Source: Cladorrhinum sp. PSN259 (lineage: Eukaryota; Ascomycota; Sordariomycetes; Sordariales; Podosporaceae). From it: a stretch of 64,000 bases of DNA. How positions within the stretch are numbered: position 1 is the stretch's first letter; every line of letters starts with the position of its first letter. This document shows positions 41,201 through 52,500 of the stretch, piece by piece. A program made the translations under genes and the position numbers. The stretch lies in assembly GCA_033725935.1 (NCBI GenBank), contig MU867104.1, positions 124,001 to 188,000 on the forward strand, written 5' to 3'. Below the pieces are notes generated by a model that worked only from the letters and a program-made list of their open reading frames with translations, was not told where the DNA came from and made no database searches.

Positions 41201-44200
41201 ATTGGAGTCGTAGGTGGTTGTCCGCCAGTTCTCATAGACTACCTTGGACCATGTGTGGTCGGGCAGCAGCTTTGCTAAAGGACGACCTCGGGCATCGTAG
41301 AAAGTCAAGGTGCAATGGTCAGACTTGGCGCCAGACCGGAAATCGGCCGATTCGGTGAATGTAGGGTCAAATTCTTGGACGGGTAAACCCTTGTTATTGA
41401 CTACCGTCCAGCCGCTGGTGATCCATCGATTTTTGGTTGATGGAGACGTCTGTTGTATGCAAGTCCCGTGGGCGTCCTGATATTGGATGTGTACTCTGGA
41501 TTTCTGGAAACCGTGCTGTAGCCTCTCAATCATGGCTTGACAAATCGGTGTTTGGTGCTTATAGAACGCCTCATCGTTAATGAGGTACCGAACCGACGCA
41601 GCTGCAATCATTCTCTGTGACTGATTGAGAGGGTCGGCCAAGAAACCCTCGATATCGTCTGGAGACGGATCGGGATTAAATCCTTCAAGAGAGTCCACGT
41701 CTCCTGACCCCTTGCCCGCCTCGGCCGTGCCTGCAAGTCTGCCCAGGGCATCCCATGCAATCTCAACAGTGTTTCTATTAGCATCACAAATCTTATGCGG
41801 GGCGAGAACGCGATAGTCGTTCTGAGCAATGCTCGTGTTTCCTACGGCATCCTCGGTACGCTCGACCAGCAGGTGGTAGCTGTCATATGAGGTGGACTTG
41901 CAGTTGCCAAATGGGTCAATTAAACGCCTGGGTCGAAAGAACGAGGCTGTTGCTGCCGCCAGCTCCTCTTCAGGCCCAGCATCTGATGATGTGTAAGAGA
42001 TTCTTGGGCCGGGGATCCACCAAGAAACGTCTGTGTCCAACTCGTGATAGCCGGCCTGCTTCAACATCTGGCTGGACAGTGTGCGCCCGGGCCCATTTTC
42101 ATAGAGCTGGAGACTGTCCGATGTGAGACATAACCGATAGGACTGCCATGGGAGCGCAAGGGACTCAATGACGCCAACTGCCAAGGGCGTCTGGAGGTTG
42201 TCGCTCCGGTAGAGTGTTCTTTGGTTGGCAAGCAGACGCTTGCACGGAAACTTTGGCAGGCTCTGCTGATACTCTATAATGGCTAGTTCTTGGATTGGCT
42301 TGAAGTCTCCCGAGCCCGCAAAGTCGCCGTATGTGAAACGGCCAGGGTGGGAAGGGGCCACGGCAGAGAGCTCGTACTTCAGCTCAACAGAGGGATGCGG
42401 TCCCAGGTAATCGTCAGCCGTATCGACCACGTTTGTGTATGAGTTCTCCAAGTAGACAATCATGTCGCGTTGCTGAAGCAGAATCTCAGCTGCCGAAAGG
42501 TGCTCTTCATCCCGCTTCTGACGCCCTTGGGCAATGTGGGCCGACTTTACGACATTTCCAAAGTGGTCGACCTTGAAATTGAATTCCTGCGAGATCATAG
42601 GATCGCTTGAGTCGTGCTCATAGTGCGCCGAGTACGACTCGTTCTCATAACACTGAAAGACAGCTCGTTTGTTCTGACCACGAGGTTGGAGCATGCGCAC
42701 ACTGTATCCCACGTCTTCAACGGAGAATGGCGTCCCATCCTGCTGACCAGCGTCATATTCCTCACCATGCAGTCTCCTGCCACTGAGTACTCGGATTGCT
42801 TCCCTCAGCTCACCGTCCGAGTATTCTAATCCTGTAAAATCACAGAGGAACAGGTCGCTTGGGCCGTCCTCAACCCTCGACCACGGATGGAACGCCTTGG
42901 CATATACCGTTCTGGCGGCGCGAAGTGCCTGAAAGGCGCCCACATGGAACCATGTTTTCGTATGCAGCGGGGCAGAATGAAGAGCCCGGTCAGTATCGTC
43001 CAGTACGGTCTGGATAGAGACCCTGGCGATTGTGTCAAATTCCTCCGTGTCCCACTCCTCCACCATGCCGAATCCTCGGAACTCTCGCTCCTCTCCATCA
43101 AAGTGGCCGTGGTGGTAGCGATACCGGTGCATAATCGACCTCCGGTTGATCAGATCTTGTTGCAAGACAGCATCGACGCAATGCACGGGAAAAGGAATCC
43201 GAGTAGCCCACGGGTTGCCCTCCTTTTCGTCTTCTAGGTAGTATGCTGTGGACGACTTGTATGTGATGCGAACCTGAGAGCCTCGATTGTCCTTCCACTG
43301 CTTCAGCAGATGGGGTTTGATACCACTCATCAGGTCAACGAACCCAAAGTCTACAGCTGTCGCCGGTGATGCCGATGTAAAAACCAAACAGGCGGTGCCG
43401 GTTCCAAAGAGATCCACGGCAGCAACACGGGTTAGGGTGTCGAAAGCAGGCACGAGAGATTCCAGTGCAATTCCCGTGCTCCAGCTATTGCCAGACTGGT
43501 TATAGTAGAGCGTGGCGCCGGATGAGTGGAAATACACGAGGTCATGCGTCCCCGAACCGTCAACGTCACACAACAGCACCCGACGCTGGTCGACATGGAA
43601 GCTGTTGTCATGATCCAGTATCGGGCTGTTGTCCATCGTTACCCTGGGCCCGAATTGACCATAGCCAAGATTCGGCCAGTAGCAGATATCCGAATTTCGC
43701 ATGCGCACAATGTCCACCATACCGTCGCCACTCATGTCACAGAGGGTTATGGTCTCTGTCGAGTCCGAGAACACGACTCGCGGCCCACGCTCCTCATCTA
43801 GGGCGGCGGCAACGGTGCTGGCGCTGCCGAAGCCTTGAATACCGCGAGCGGGATACCAGACAAACAGATCTTCGGTCGTGATCAAAATGTCGGCGCGGCC
43901 GTCGCCAGTCAGGTCGATCATGCGAAGGTTGGGATCCTGAAAGTCAATGCCCGGCAACTGCGTAAAGGGCTCAAAGGTCTGCCAGTTAAATAAGCCACCC
44001 TCGGGGTAGTACGTGCCAAGAAAGTAGCCGGCAATACCGTCCGAGTGAATCATCAGGTCCGTACTTCCGTCTCCGGTGAGGTCGACGAGAGACGCTTGGC
44101 CTCCTCCTTCAGCTTCTGAGCCCAGGTTTGGCCGAACAACAACCTCGGCCGTCTCTCCAAACTCTGGCGTGAGTTGCATACTCTCGTTGTTCGTGTCAGA

Positions 44201-45697
44201 ACGGTGAGGTGTAATACTCGCAACGGCGGTGCTCAGGTTTCGCTTGTAGTACCAGGCACCGTCATACTGGCACAGGACGCCGGTTGTGCCATCTCCTGCG
44301 AGGTCAACCCATTGAAGCTCACCAGTCTGTTTCTTCGGAAAGGGGCTTGACGAACCCGAAACAAGATTTTGTACAAAGAGTGTCTGAAGTTGCTGTTCTG
44401 TTGGAGGTGTGGTGTACTCCAGTTCGAGTGGTGGGAGTCTCTTCGTGATGGGCTGGCCTTGGGCGTCCTTACTGTAACCGACATGGCATACGCTTTGGAG
44501 GAAAGAAATCGTCTTTTCTTCGTGAAATCCGAGATCAAGTGAAGCAACCAAAGTACTTGATTCTTGTAACTCCTTGTCAAAGTGGTGATACATCAAGATG
44601 CGGCGACAGAGACGGTATACTCGGACTTCGAATCCAGGCTTGTACGTCGAAATGGGATCTTTCCTCACAGACCAAGCGGTCCGGGCGTCGTCGCCGGCTC
44701 TTGGAGACACCGGATCGTGCTCGCCATAGTCAAAGACGACTTCAAAGAGCCAAGAAAGCTCAGCGGCAGGGAGAATGGTCTTCTGGTCCGCGGCGGTTCG
44801 GTTCGGCGTGGCGTTGCCGTATTTGATGCGTTTGAGCAGCTTCGAAGAACTTCGCGTGTTATTGGTACGATTTTGCTCGTGGAGAGCAAAGGTGTCGACG
44901 TTGGCGCTGTCTTCTGTTTTCCACTCAACCAACTGCGCACCACCATGGCTGTCGTAAGCTTCACAAAGGAGCCACTGAAAGATGCGTCCATCCGCAGCGA
45001 TCCGAGAGCACTCTGCACGACCGAAGATCTCCGTCTCGTTCTGAGAGCTGATGACACGCCAATGAACATCTTGGGGGGCTTGGATATGTGTCCACCTCTC
45101 AATGCGATCAAAGTCGTGGTCGAGCCGCGTGCGATATAGGCGTACCACATAATCACCACGCACATTCTCTTCGATCTGGTGAGTCCCATCTGGCATCAGG
45201 GCCCATTCTCCACTGCCTAGTTTTCGAAAGACGGGAACCAATTCGTCGCCATCTAGCAGAAACGCATCCTCATTGTCGATGTACTTGGGGAGGCCCTCAA
45301 CAGTCTTTCGCTCAATTGAGGACAGTCCCTTTAGAGTCCAGCCCATGCCAAAAACGCCGTTTCCACCGCCAGAGTCGTATTCCAGACTCAGGTTTGGCGT
45401 GCCCCATCGGAGACACTGAGAGACTGGAATTGGAATCTTCAGCGAAGCAGTTCCACTGGCCATGTCCACATCGAAGGCTTCGTTCATGCCCCTGATAGCG
45501 CCGCCGCCGGTCGGGACTGTCACAGCAGGAAGAAGGTTATTGTCGGCACCACCGCGACTCTGCGCTTCAAACGAACTTCCCGGCGCATTGCCGACAGAAT
45601 GTTCTACATGTTGAGAGGTGTGTTGACCATTACCGCCGTCAGGCCGGGGCGCCGGCCTGTTGGACGAGGTGGATGTTGAGATGTTTACAGTTGCCAT
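38234..45697 (-). CDS. TcB-TcC fusion, Tc (insecticidal toxin complex) cocoon and effector subunit
   Basis: Two exons (45697-39600 and 39527-38234) with a 72-bp GT-AG intron; 2463 residues if spliced so, close to the summed size of bacterial TcB and TcC. Domains in order: Ser/His-rich leader (1-50); SpvB domain (about 55-350, VPTGGGAIRGMNEAF); FG-GAP/TcB-middle beta-propeller (about 470-800, repeated LVDLTGDGSTDL, MIDLTGDGRADI, LCDMSGDGMVDI), the part that docks on TcA in bacteria; then RHS/YD repeats (about 1290-2200, YDARGRPLAKLL, YDMQGRIMLTE). The RHS-associated core (GFYYNQRRYYVPWLCRWLN, then DPLG....DG.N.Y.YV..NP) ends near residue 2222; in bacterial TcC this core is an aspartyl self-cleavage site. 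The last about 240 residues are the variable effector region and match nothing I know. No signal peptide, as in bacteria. It faces the TcA gene across 820 bp. Bacterial origin is inferred from the family; expression is not shown. Confidence 0.93.
39521..39542 (-). other. perfect 9-bp inverted repeat over the 3' splice site of the TcB-TcC intron
   Basis: CACGTACCT, a 4-bp loop, then AGGTACGTG spans the acceptor (intron ends at 39528). In the pre-mRNA the acceptor AG sits at the loop edge, and the first exon bases look like a splice donor (gtacgtg). It could affect splicing of this intron. Confidence 0.5.
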
Positions 45698-46517
45698 GCC
45701 TCATGCTAGTTCTGCATGGAGAGGTTCAAAGGTTGCGAGGCGATCAAGCTTGATGTAGCTAGCATAGATGAGGTAGTTGGAAGAGCAACAGCACGGCAGG
45801 TATTGACAGGACAACCCCTAACTTGACAAGTCTTTTGGCCGGCATATCTAGGCCCCAAATGACAGAATTGTACCATGGACAACACCCAAAGGATGCGCGA
45901 AGGAAACGCGAGAGTGGGCTATTGATAGCGTGAACCATCATCTGATTCGATCGGGATCGGGAGAAGAAGCGCATGAAATGCGGTCTAACCACGAAGCCCG
46001 TGTCGCTAGGTGTAACCCACCTCTGCAGCTTTTTGGGCGGGGAGCGGCCCAGAATGCACCTGCATTAATCGCTGAGGGCCGAGTACGTACTTAAATTAAG
46101 ACATGACCATCAGCAGGTTAACACCTGATAATTGGGCTGATGGTGTTATGTCATGGTCGGCTGTTCGCAGATTTTACAAATACAGTATTGCGAAGGGGTT
46201 GCTGGCAATCCTTTAGCTTCGGTACTGTTGTGGGCTGTCGAACAATGTCATGATAACCAGGTGGGTGATAAAGAGCTCAACTGACTCGAGTTCTCAGATT
46301 TTGTATTCTGATTTACACCTCCTTCCATAAGAGTCTCTTTTTTCCCACAATTTGCACGAAATCGATTGAGTCAACGACTGGTCCAGCGGCAACTCAACCG
46401 GACCCAAATTTCCAACTGAATAAGTCTCTAATTCCTGTCTGCGGCTCGAGAATCCATGAGCCCATCGCCGAACAGTACGCAAATCACAAGCAGCAATCTA
46501 AGAGACGGGTATCTAAA
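45698..46517. promoter_or_regulatory. divergent promoter region of the two Tc genes
   Basis: These 820 bp separate the start codons of the TcB-TcC and TcA genes, so both genes must be driven from here and could be switched together. The centre is AT-rich (about 46090-46200). No single site could be assigned. Confidence 0.6.
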
Positions 46518-49500
46518 ATGGTGGTCAACACATTCCACGACGAGGGGACCATCATTGGCAACGTAGGTACTGTCGAGGTGGTGACGAACGACAGGATGAC
46601 TGCTCCGTCAGCCGGGGAGTTCTCGTCAATATGTGGACAAGTCATGGCCATCATTGAGAATATTAACAGATCCGACCCCGATAGGGTGATTGTGGATATG
46701 ATCAAAGAGAACAGGATTACCCTTCAAAGGCCGAGCGATGCCTTACGAGATAATGTCATCAAGGTTCTGTCGGCCGAGTCGAAGGAATCTGCAGCCGCCT
46801 ATCTGAACACACTCCCCTCTGATCAAGCAACAGCTATCATCGAAGAGCTGAAGATGTTGCAACGCGCTGATGCAACTGCATCGAGCCGAGAAGCTGTTCC
46901 ATTCCTGAGCCAACACCAACTCACGAGCCTCGCTGTTGCCAACATGCCGCAGGCATCGTTTGTTGCCGCATCGGCAGGACAACTCGCGGCTCCCGTGGCG
47001 GCTGAGACTCACAACAACGCGGCCAGCATTGTCGTCCGTAATAACGCAGCTGCCATGCGCGTGTTTGAGTTTGTCAGGGGCACTGGCATTGCCGCGCTTG
47101 ACGGTACTGCCAGCGACAGAGGCGCCCGGCTCGAGCTCATCAATAGGAGTATGGAAAACCGAGGCGTCAATCTGAACCTAGAAGCACTCTTTGGGAATAT
47201 GGATCAAGCTGTTCTGGACGAAGCGACCTCTGTCTACAGCCCGGCAGCGTACTTGGTCGACTTGCTGGAGTACCTCCGGAGCAACAACCTCGACTCCAAA
47301 GACCTAAAAGCCGACGTCACAACGTCCGGCCAAGCGCCAGATCTCAGAGGCACAGCTCTCGAACACCTCCTACGCCGGCGCCCGGACCTCGGAGATCTGG
47401 AGCTATCACCAGAAAACACCAATACTAAGCTTCCGTACGTTGACATTGCCAACGAAGTCATGGAGTCCTTCATAACGCACCTCGAGACATATAGCAACAG
47501 CAGCCATGAGCCGAGACAGGCTGTTATCGAGGTGCGCAATGTACGGTCCGAGACTTCGGCGGAATTGCTTTCTCAGCCCCAGTTCATCAAGCGCGAAGCA
47601 TATCGCAAGCTATCAATGGCCAACTACCCCATGACCCTCCCATACAACCAACCGCTTGACGCGCAGAGAGTCTTTCTAAACTTTCTCAAGATTAAGCGCG
47701 CAGATCTCATTGACTACTTCCGCCCCAAGCCACCCAAAGCCATCAGAACCGCTTTTCAGAAAGACCAAGTCACCGAGGCCCCCAAGAACCTGAGAGCCCT
47801 CCAAGACACAGCCATATCCTACGCTGTCGACAGCGAAACTCTAGGTCTCGCTCAAGAAGAATACCACATCCTAACAAAAAACACTTTCTGGCCCAGGGAG
47901 TTCTTGCAGATGTTCCAAGACAAACCCCTCACAGAGGATGAGTACCACCGCGCCATCGGCCTCCCAGAAACCCATGATCTCTGGGGCTACGACACCGACG
48001 AACAGCTCCAGGCCACCGACCCTTCCACCAAAACCGGCCTGCAGTTTACCAAAACCCAGCTCTTACCGCGATCCGGTCTCTTGTATGCCGACCTCATCGA
48101 CATCCTGCAGACAGGCTCCATTAACCCTGCCATACCCACCGGCAAGTCATCGACCATTTTCACTCGTATTCGGCAAAGCTATCGCTTCCTAAAGTCATTA
48201 GTCGACGCAACGCAAACCACCTGTGACAAACGTTTCGGCCTCCTAGTCGAGTTCTTACAAAGGACTACCGCCGGGTTATTCACAGCCGACCAGGGCATTG
48301 ACGACGCAGTGATCCGGTCGTGGGCAGTAAGCCAGTTTGAGCCGGCCGGCAATATTATCGTACTAGATAATGCGGCGGGTGGCTTCAGGCTTTCCCTCAG
48401 CGGGTTTCTGCTGGCTATCAACACTGCGCCGGGGCCAGATGCGCGGGATATGAGTGACATGACGAAGCCGAACAGAGATTTGGCCACTCACGGACGGGTT
48501 GTTGACGGCGATGGGGTGGAGTACAAGAGTGGTGTGATAGGCAGTCTGTTGCCGGATGGTAGCATCCGGGACAGGAATGGGGCTCAGATGGGCCAGGTGT
48601 TGTTTGATGGGGTTGTGTGTTGCGGTCGTTCGCCGCGGTGGGTGAATATCGATGAGCAATTTCCTAAGCTCATCTTTTTGGTCATTCCTGAGACTCTGGT
48701 CAGGGATCCTGTGGGAGTTGTGAAAGGGCACCGACTGTACCATGCTATGACGGCCGATTGTCCCCAAGACGAGGTGCAGTGGCAGTCGGTTGCCGGCCAG
48801 ACCGGCTCAGCGAGTCTTGGGAATATGCGGCTGGTGCATTTGGACGGGACGGTCCTTACAGTCGATGAGTGGGATAAGTTATACTGCTTTATTCGCATCT
48901 GGCGCAAGACTGGGTGGTCCGTTAGCGATATCGACCGCGCGCTGATCGGATTGACGCCGAGGATCGACTCCGCTCTAGTGGGAGATTGGACGTCGCCGAT
49001 GGTCGACTCCTCTCCAGTGGGAGACTGGCCGTCGACGAGAGTTGAGGCCAACATTGACTGCGACCTCATCGCCGAGTTGGCTGCGGTGAAGAAGCTCTTG
49101 TCGCTCTCCAAGCTCTCCGTTGAGGAATTGATCACCTTCTGGGCTCCCATCTCGTCCAGAGGTCCTTCGTCTCTCTACCGGCGCTTATTCTTCTCGCGCC
49201 GCGTAGGTGAGTTGGATGCTGTATTCCAGCCCGACTCTAACGGCGACTTCTTTACGAGACTCCCGGCAACCATCTCGGCACACCGCCTTGCCATTAGCGC
49301 CGCATTCAGCATCCGGTCGCTGCAAGACATCGACTTCCTCATCACTGAAAATAGCGTCCCTGACCAGCTAAACTTGGACACACTCTCGGCTATCTACAGA
49401 CGAGCCCTGCTTTCCAAGGTTCTCCAAGTTGGCATCCGCGATCTCGGCCAAGTGATTCTCTGCTTCGGCAACCCATTCAAGAGCGCACGAGAATGTCTTC

Positions 49501-52500
49501 GAGTGTTGCAACGCTGGAACCGAATCGTCGGAAGCGGATTCACATGGGCTGAGCTGCGGTACACTTGCGACGCGGCCGCCCAGAACAGCTTGGCCGACGA
49601 CATCCTCACACCCACTACGGCCGAGACGCTTGACATCTCGCGCGACATCAGCATCGGAATCCTTGACATCCAGAAGCGGTATCCCTTGGTTGCCAAACCG
49701 GAAGATGCGACGCTCGAGCTTATCAAGGAGACGGCAAGTGTTCTGTTCGACAAGGAGGTCGTAGCGGGCATTGTGTCGCTGCTGGACGGGACACGCACTT
49801 ATACAGTCTCTGTGCCAAAGGTTGAGAATCCTCACTTCGCCGACTCGGTAGCAACGCTTCTGCCGGAGAGGAGGAAGGCCCAATACGTACTCCCCAGGAA
49901 GTGGGTTAACGGGCGCCTCCAGTCCGGTGGCTCAGCTCGTTTGCAGTTCAACGGCATCCTTACGGAAAAGGAAGCTGATGCCTTGAGAAATGTCATCAAC
50001 AGAGCGGCCGAGGCGCCTACGAATGCACCGCCCGCGACAAGCAACTCCTTGTCATCCCCCAAAGCCAATAGCCCAGCAACGGCGAATGATAAAACAAAGT
50101 GGGAGATGGCCGTATCGCGCGCATGCAGCCAGGCCACGGCCTTTTTCTTTGACCACCTCAGCGGTTTCTTGCCACCGGAACTGCGGGATATTCTGACCGC
50201 GCCCGACAAGCAGGAAGAGGATATTCATTATCCCGTCTCGGATGGGACAGATTCAAAGACGGCCCAGGAGAAAGCCTACGAGTTCCTGCGGCACTTCATC
50301 CCGAAGCTGCAAGAGAAACTCACGCACGAGTTTCTCGTCAAGACCATCACTGCCCGCGCTGGCTTCGACGACGAGAAGGTCGTCCAGCTGCTGCTTGACA
50401 CCAACATGCAGGCCGCCAGCGGTACAACGACAAACCAGTCACCAGCGGCATTTATACTCGATAATCTCGGAATCGATCCCGACAGATGGCGAGGCTACTT
50501 CTTTCCGCAAGTCAGTGGCAACGTCAAGTTCGTTGTGTTATTAGACTCGGTAGAACAGCCGAACCCTCTCGTCATTGACGACAAACCTCTGCCCTTCAGC
50601 TGCCGACCAGCCGAACAGAGACCAGGCTGGGAGACGCCTTTCTTTGAGTTTGACCCCGAACGCATCTATCTCCTGCAAGCACCCACCGCCGTCAAGGAAC
50701 ACCTTCAATGGACAACAACCTCCCTAGCCGTACCAATCCCAGCCACCGCCTTCCAGGCATGGCGGGGATTCGTAAGCGCGCCAACGACAGACTCGTACGT
50801 GCTTTCTGTCTCGTCGGACATGAAACCTCACCCCATTCAGATCAACCAGCAGTCATACGACTTCTTCCAAGCCCAAGAAGACCCCGAGGTTATCTGGGCG
50901 ACCATGAACCGTGTCCCTTTCAAGGTCGGAGAAGTTAACACGATCGAGATGCGCGGCATCCTGCCCAGCGAACTGTGGTGGAAGCCCGACCGGGGGTCTC
51001 GCGAGCCACTTCCCGACAGGGCGTACTTTGCGGCGTTTGCGCACGATAGGCTCCATGCCTTGGTTGATAGGCTCAAGAAACTGGCGGTTGTGCTCAAGCA
51101 TGTCAAACTTTCAGAACGCGAAGTGAAGTACATTTCTGGCCACGCGTCGGACTTTGGCGGGATGGAATTTGACAGGTTGAGGGATCTCGGACAGTTGGAG
51201 CGTCTGTACGATCTTGTCGAGTTGAGGGATTCGGTGGCAGCAACTAGTGCGCGGAGCGACTTTGGCGTGTTGGATCTATTTCAGTGGATGAATGGGAGGG
51301 AAAAGGCCACGGCGGCTGTGATCACGAGCCAGATTTGCAGGGCTACTGGGTGGCGAGTCGACCAGGTCAGCCAGGTGCTGGAGGAGGCCAACTTCTGCGA
51401 GGGAATCGTATCCGAGTTCAGAGACGCCGACGTCCTCCTGAAGATGCAGAAGGTGATCAAGACGAGCAACGAGCTCGGTGCCGACATCAGCCATCTCTTC
51501 AGGTGGGCATCCCCCCTCAGGATAGGAGACTTTGACGGATATGCCGACATCGCCGAGAACATCCAAGAGACGGCGCGCGCCAAGTTTGGCTGGGCGTCAT
51601 GGACCGACGCCGTGCGGCCCCTGAACAACACGTTGCGTGAAAACCAACGCAAAGCCCTCGTGGACTATTTACTCGTCCAAGAACCTTTCGCCTCGGCCAA
51701 TAACATCGTCGACGCCGACGGTCTATTTGAGTTCTTTCTTATTGATGTACAGATGACACCGCTGGTCGAGACATCTCGCATCAAGCAGGCCATTTCGAGC
51801 GTTCAGCTGTTCGTTCAGCGCGTGCTCCTCGGGCTGGAGAAAGATGCGGGCGTCCCCGCCGAGGCGTTGGATGCCTGCCGCTGGGAGTGGATGTCCAAGT
51901 ATCGCGTGTGGGAAGCCAACCGCAAGGTGTTTCTCTATCCCGAGAACTGGATCGAGCCGTCCCTGCGCGACGACAAGACAGAATTCTTCCGACAGCTCGA
52001 GTCGCAGCTCCTGCAGAAGGACTTGGCCCCAGAGACCATCAAGGCTGCAATGCAGCAGTATCTCCATGCCGTTGATACCGTGTCGAATTTGCAGTGTATC
52101 GGCCTGTACGTAGAAGCAGGCCCGCCAAAGAAGATCCACGTCTTTGCCCGAACGTCATCGGCCCCCTTCAGATACTTTTACAACTGTTTCCAGTTCGCCG
52201 ATGACACGGCAGGCGAATGGCGCGGGTGGGAGACGATGCAGGTCGACATCCCGTCCTACGAGGTTGGCAACACAGGAATCGTCGGCAACTACATCGCACC
52301 CATCGTCTACGAAGGCCGTCTCCTAGTGTTCATGGCCCAGCTGGTCAAAACGCCGCATGCACTTCCGACAACAGATTCGGCAGCAACATTCAAGTCCATG
52401 GGAGACCTACCCATAGCCAGCCAGCAGCCCACAGCCGGGTGGGAGATCCGACTCGGGTGGACCGAATACCGCGCCGGCCAGTGGACGCCGCGTCAGCTGT

